DNA of 64,000 nucleotides from Pedococcus sp. 5OH_020 (GTDB lineage Bacteria > Actinomycetota > Actinomycetes > Actinomycetales > Dermatophilaceae): NCBI RefSeq assembly GCF_027812955.1, contig NZ_JAPYZV010000005.1, positions 186,001-250,000 of the forward strand. Reading direction: 5' to 3'. The translations under genes were made by a program, and so were the position numbers. Under the pieces are notes generated by a model. The model made no database searches. It saw only the letters and a list, made by a program, of their open reading frames with translations, and was not told the origin of the DNA. Below, in pieces: positions 63,022 through 64,000 of the stretch (position 1 is the first letter of the stretch; each line of letters starts with the position of its first letter).

Positions 63022-63684
63022 TCAGTACCTTTCGTTGGTGAGATCGGCGCGGTCGACCCTGCGGTGGAACCGCATGCCGGCCAGCCCCCCGAGGACGGCG
63101 CCGATGAGGCTCGTCAGGGCGGCGAGCACCAGGGCGATGATCCCCAGGGTGGTCAGGTTGCCTTCCGAGACGGGGATCCTCGGGAAGGTGTTGAGCTGGG
63201 AGAGCACGTCGTACTTGCTGCCGACGGCGGCCGTGACGACAGCCGCCACGATGGCGATGACGAGGGCCCAGACCCAGACGGCGACGCCCTGGCGGGCACC
63301 GTTGAAGCGCGCCATCCGACCCGCGACGTACCCACCGCAGTAGTAGCTGACGAAGAGCACGACGGCGACGACCACAGCTCCCACGGCGCTGATCGTCGTG
63401 ACGTTGTCGGCAGCGTCCGCGGTGGCCTTCTGGGCGTCGGTCCCCTTCGAGAGACCGACGGCCGTGCCCGCCGCCGCGAGCAGCGCTGTCAGCAGGACCG
63501 CCATCCCCATGGCTGTCAGCCAGCCGAAGAAGGCCGAACCGGCCTTCACGCCCCCGAACCGCTCGCGTTCCGCGACGGTGTCGTGGGTTCCGACCACTAC
63601 CCGCTCGCGTTCCGCCGCGGTGTCGTGGGCTCCGCCTACCACCCGCTCGTCGGCGGGCTCGTCGGTCCGTCGTCTGTTGTCCAT
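63022..63684 (-). CDS. Membrane protein with duplicated N-terminal tail
   Basis: 220 residues from the ATG at 63684. N-terminal cytoplasmic tail of about 48 residues containing a 14-residue duplication (ERVVGGAHDTAAER, ERVVVGTHDTVAER), then four membrane helices (about 50-75, 95-118, 135-158, 178-202) with YYCGGYVAGRMARFNGARQG between. A GTG at 63714 is an alternative start. No family recognised. Preceded by GTTT-N15-GGGTAC and a perfect palindrome. Confidence 0.78.
   Translation of the reverse strand: MDNRRRTDEPADERVVGGAHDTAAERERVVVGTHDTVAERERFGGVKAGSAFFGWLTAMGMAVLLTALLAAAGTAVGLSKGTDAQKATADAADNVTTISAVGAVVVAVVLFVSYYCGGYVAGRMARFNGARQGVAVWVWALVIAIVAAVVTAAVGSKYDVLSQLNTFPRIPVSEGNLTTLGIIALVLAALTSLIGAVLGGLAGMRFHRRVDRADLTNERY
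63560..63643. repeat. 42-bp tandem duplication in the membrane protein gene
   Basis: Two adjacent 42-bp units, both beginning CGCTCGCGTTCCGC, at 63560-63601 and 63602-63643, with seven or fewer differences. Fourteen codons long, so in frame. They encode the repeated tail motif of the membrane protein. Confidence 0.85.
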
Positions 63685-63714
63685 TTCCAGTGTCCGTTTC
63701 CCTGAGAGCGACAC

Positions 63715-63729
63715 GACTCGAATCGAGTC
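63715..63729. promoter_or_regulatory. Palindrome GACTCGA-A-TCGAGTC
   Basis: Perfect 7-bp arms around one base, just downstream of the GGGTAC -10 of the membrane-protein promoter and 30 bases before its ATG. Could be a repressor site or a short hairpin in the 5' leader. Confidence 0.45.
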
Positions 63730-63739
63730 AATGCAGCCC

Positions 63740-63764
63740 GTACCCCCTGCTCACCAGCGCAAAC
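63740..63764 (-). promoter_or_regulatory. Candidate sigma-B/F promoter GTTT-N15-GGGTAC
   Basis: On the reverse strand GTTT (63764-63761) and GGGTAC (63745-63740) are separated by 15 bases, a full match to GTTT-N15-GGGTAC/T. Predicted transcript enters the membrane protein and DUF4383 genes. Confidence 0.7.
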
Positions 63765-63824
63765 GCGTGCGACGACAGGGTGCGGAGAAGGTCCGGACAC
63801 GGTGCGGAAACGAAGGCGCGGCCC

Positions 63825-64000
63825 TCAGTGGCGGCTCCCAGGCGCTTCGGTGCGCCTCTTGAGCACCCGCCAGCCGCCGGCCCGGTTGTCGGCGATGATC
63901 CGGCTCACCATCGCCGAGAGGGCGGGCGCGTTCAGCGTCTGCCCTTCGTAGACCGCAACGGTCCGGGCCGTCTTGTTGTCGTGGCCCGCCGTGATGATCC
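63825..64000 (-). CDS. C-terminal fragment of an unidentified protein (cut by window edge)
   Basis: The reverse strand reads an open frame from the right edge to a TGA at 63827-63825, about 57 residues, including TARTVAVYEGQTLNAPALS and MVSRIIADNRAGGWRVLKRR. Codon use matches the region. Not recognised; the start and most of the gene lie beyond the window. No coding is seen between it and the promoter at 63764. Confidence 0.55.
   Translation of the reverse strand, partial: IITAGHDNKTARTVAVYEGQTLNAPALSAMVSRIIADNRAGGWRVLKRRTEAPGSRH

Overview
The window is GC-rich actinobacterial chromosome. Evidence: very high G/C third positions throughout, many GTG starts, frequent 4-base ATGA/GTGA gene overlaps, many apparently leaderless genes (TAnnnT hexamer 6-8 nt before the start codon), and a phosphatidylinositol mannoside (PIM) pathway block. 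DosR/DosS-type hypoxia regulators and 10-methyl fatty acid genes fit the same group. A Micrococcales (Intrasporangiaceae-like) host is my best guess, but this is inference. I see no phage, insertion sequence, CRISPR array or rRNA. One tRNA gene (Val, CAC) is present.

Region 1 (1-23.7 kb) is conserved housekeeping DNA, mostly on the minus strand. Read in the direction of transcription it runs thrS, HIT phosphorylase, PI-phosphate synthase, PIM acyltransferase, PimA, a LemA-like protein, pdxS, pdxT, yebC, ruvC-ruvA-ruvB, yajC-secD-secF, apt, rel, then an MBL hydrolase and hisS (cut by the edge). Islands on the plus strand break this order: a cyclophilin/DUF349 pair, two GNAT genes (one separating pdxS from pdxT) and an HTTM membrane protein with a small partner next to a DUF393 gene.

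Region 2 (23.9-43.7 kb) is lipid and redox metabolism. A MaoC hydratase, FabG4-type reductase and thiolase face a TetR gene and an acyl-CoA oxidase across a perfect palindromic operator. Next come a tmsB/tmsA-like pair for 10-methyl-branched fatty acids, a MOSC/DUF6295/dienelactone hydrolase operon, a MEDS-ATPase sensor, a GAF-ANTAR regulator, a secreted duplicated-domain protein, the tRNA, a pabB/pabC pair, a CapA-like lipoprotein with an apparent frameshift, and a CE1758/CE1759-type flavin monooxygenase/FMN reductase pair behind its own palindrome.

Region 3 (43.7-52.5 kb) looks like a hypoxia/redox island. It has a DosR-type response regulator, a DosS-type GAF sensor kinase that keeps the haem-ligand histidine, two PPOX-fold proteins, a membrane protein, OsmC, a CorA-family transporter, a zinc alcohol dehydrogenase, an SDR and a HAD phosphatase. 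Two Dos-box-like sites sit upstream of the PPOX genes and the membrane protein.

Region 4 (52.5-64 kb) looks like a general stress region. It contains a four-gene metal-transport operon with a non-canonical Nramp protein and a 30-residue membrane peptide, UdgX uracil-DNA glycosylase, two DUF2795-like small proteins, a sigma-B/F-type sigma factor, two adjacent GAF-ANTAR proteins, and several small membrane proteins. Several genes here, and one small ORF at 37 kb, are preceded by GTTT/GNNT-N15-16-GGGtAt-like sequences, as expected for promoters of that sigma factor class.
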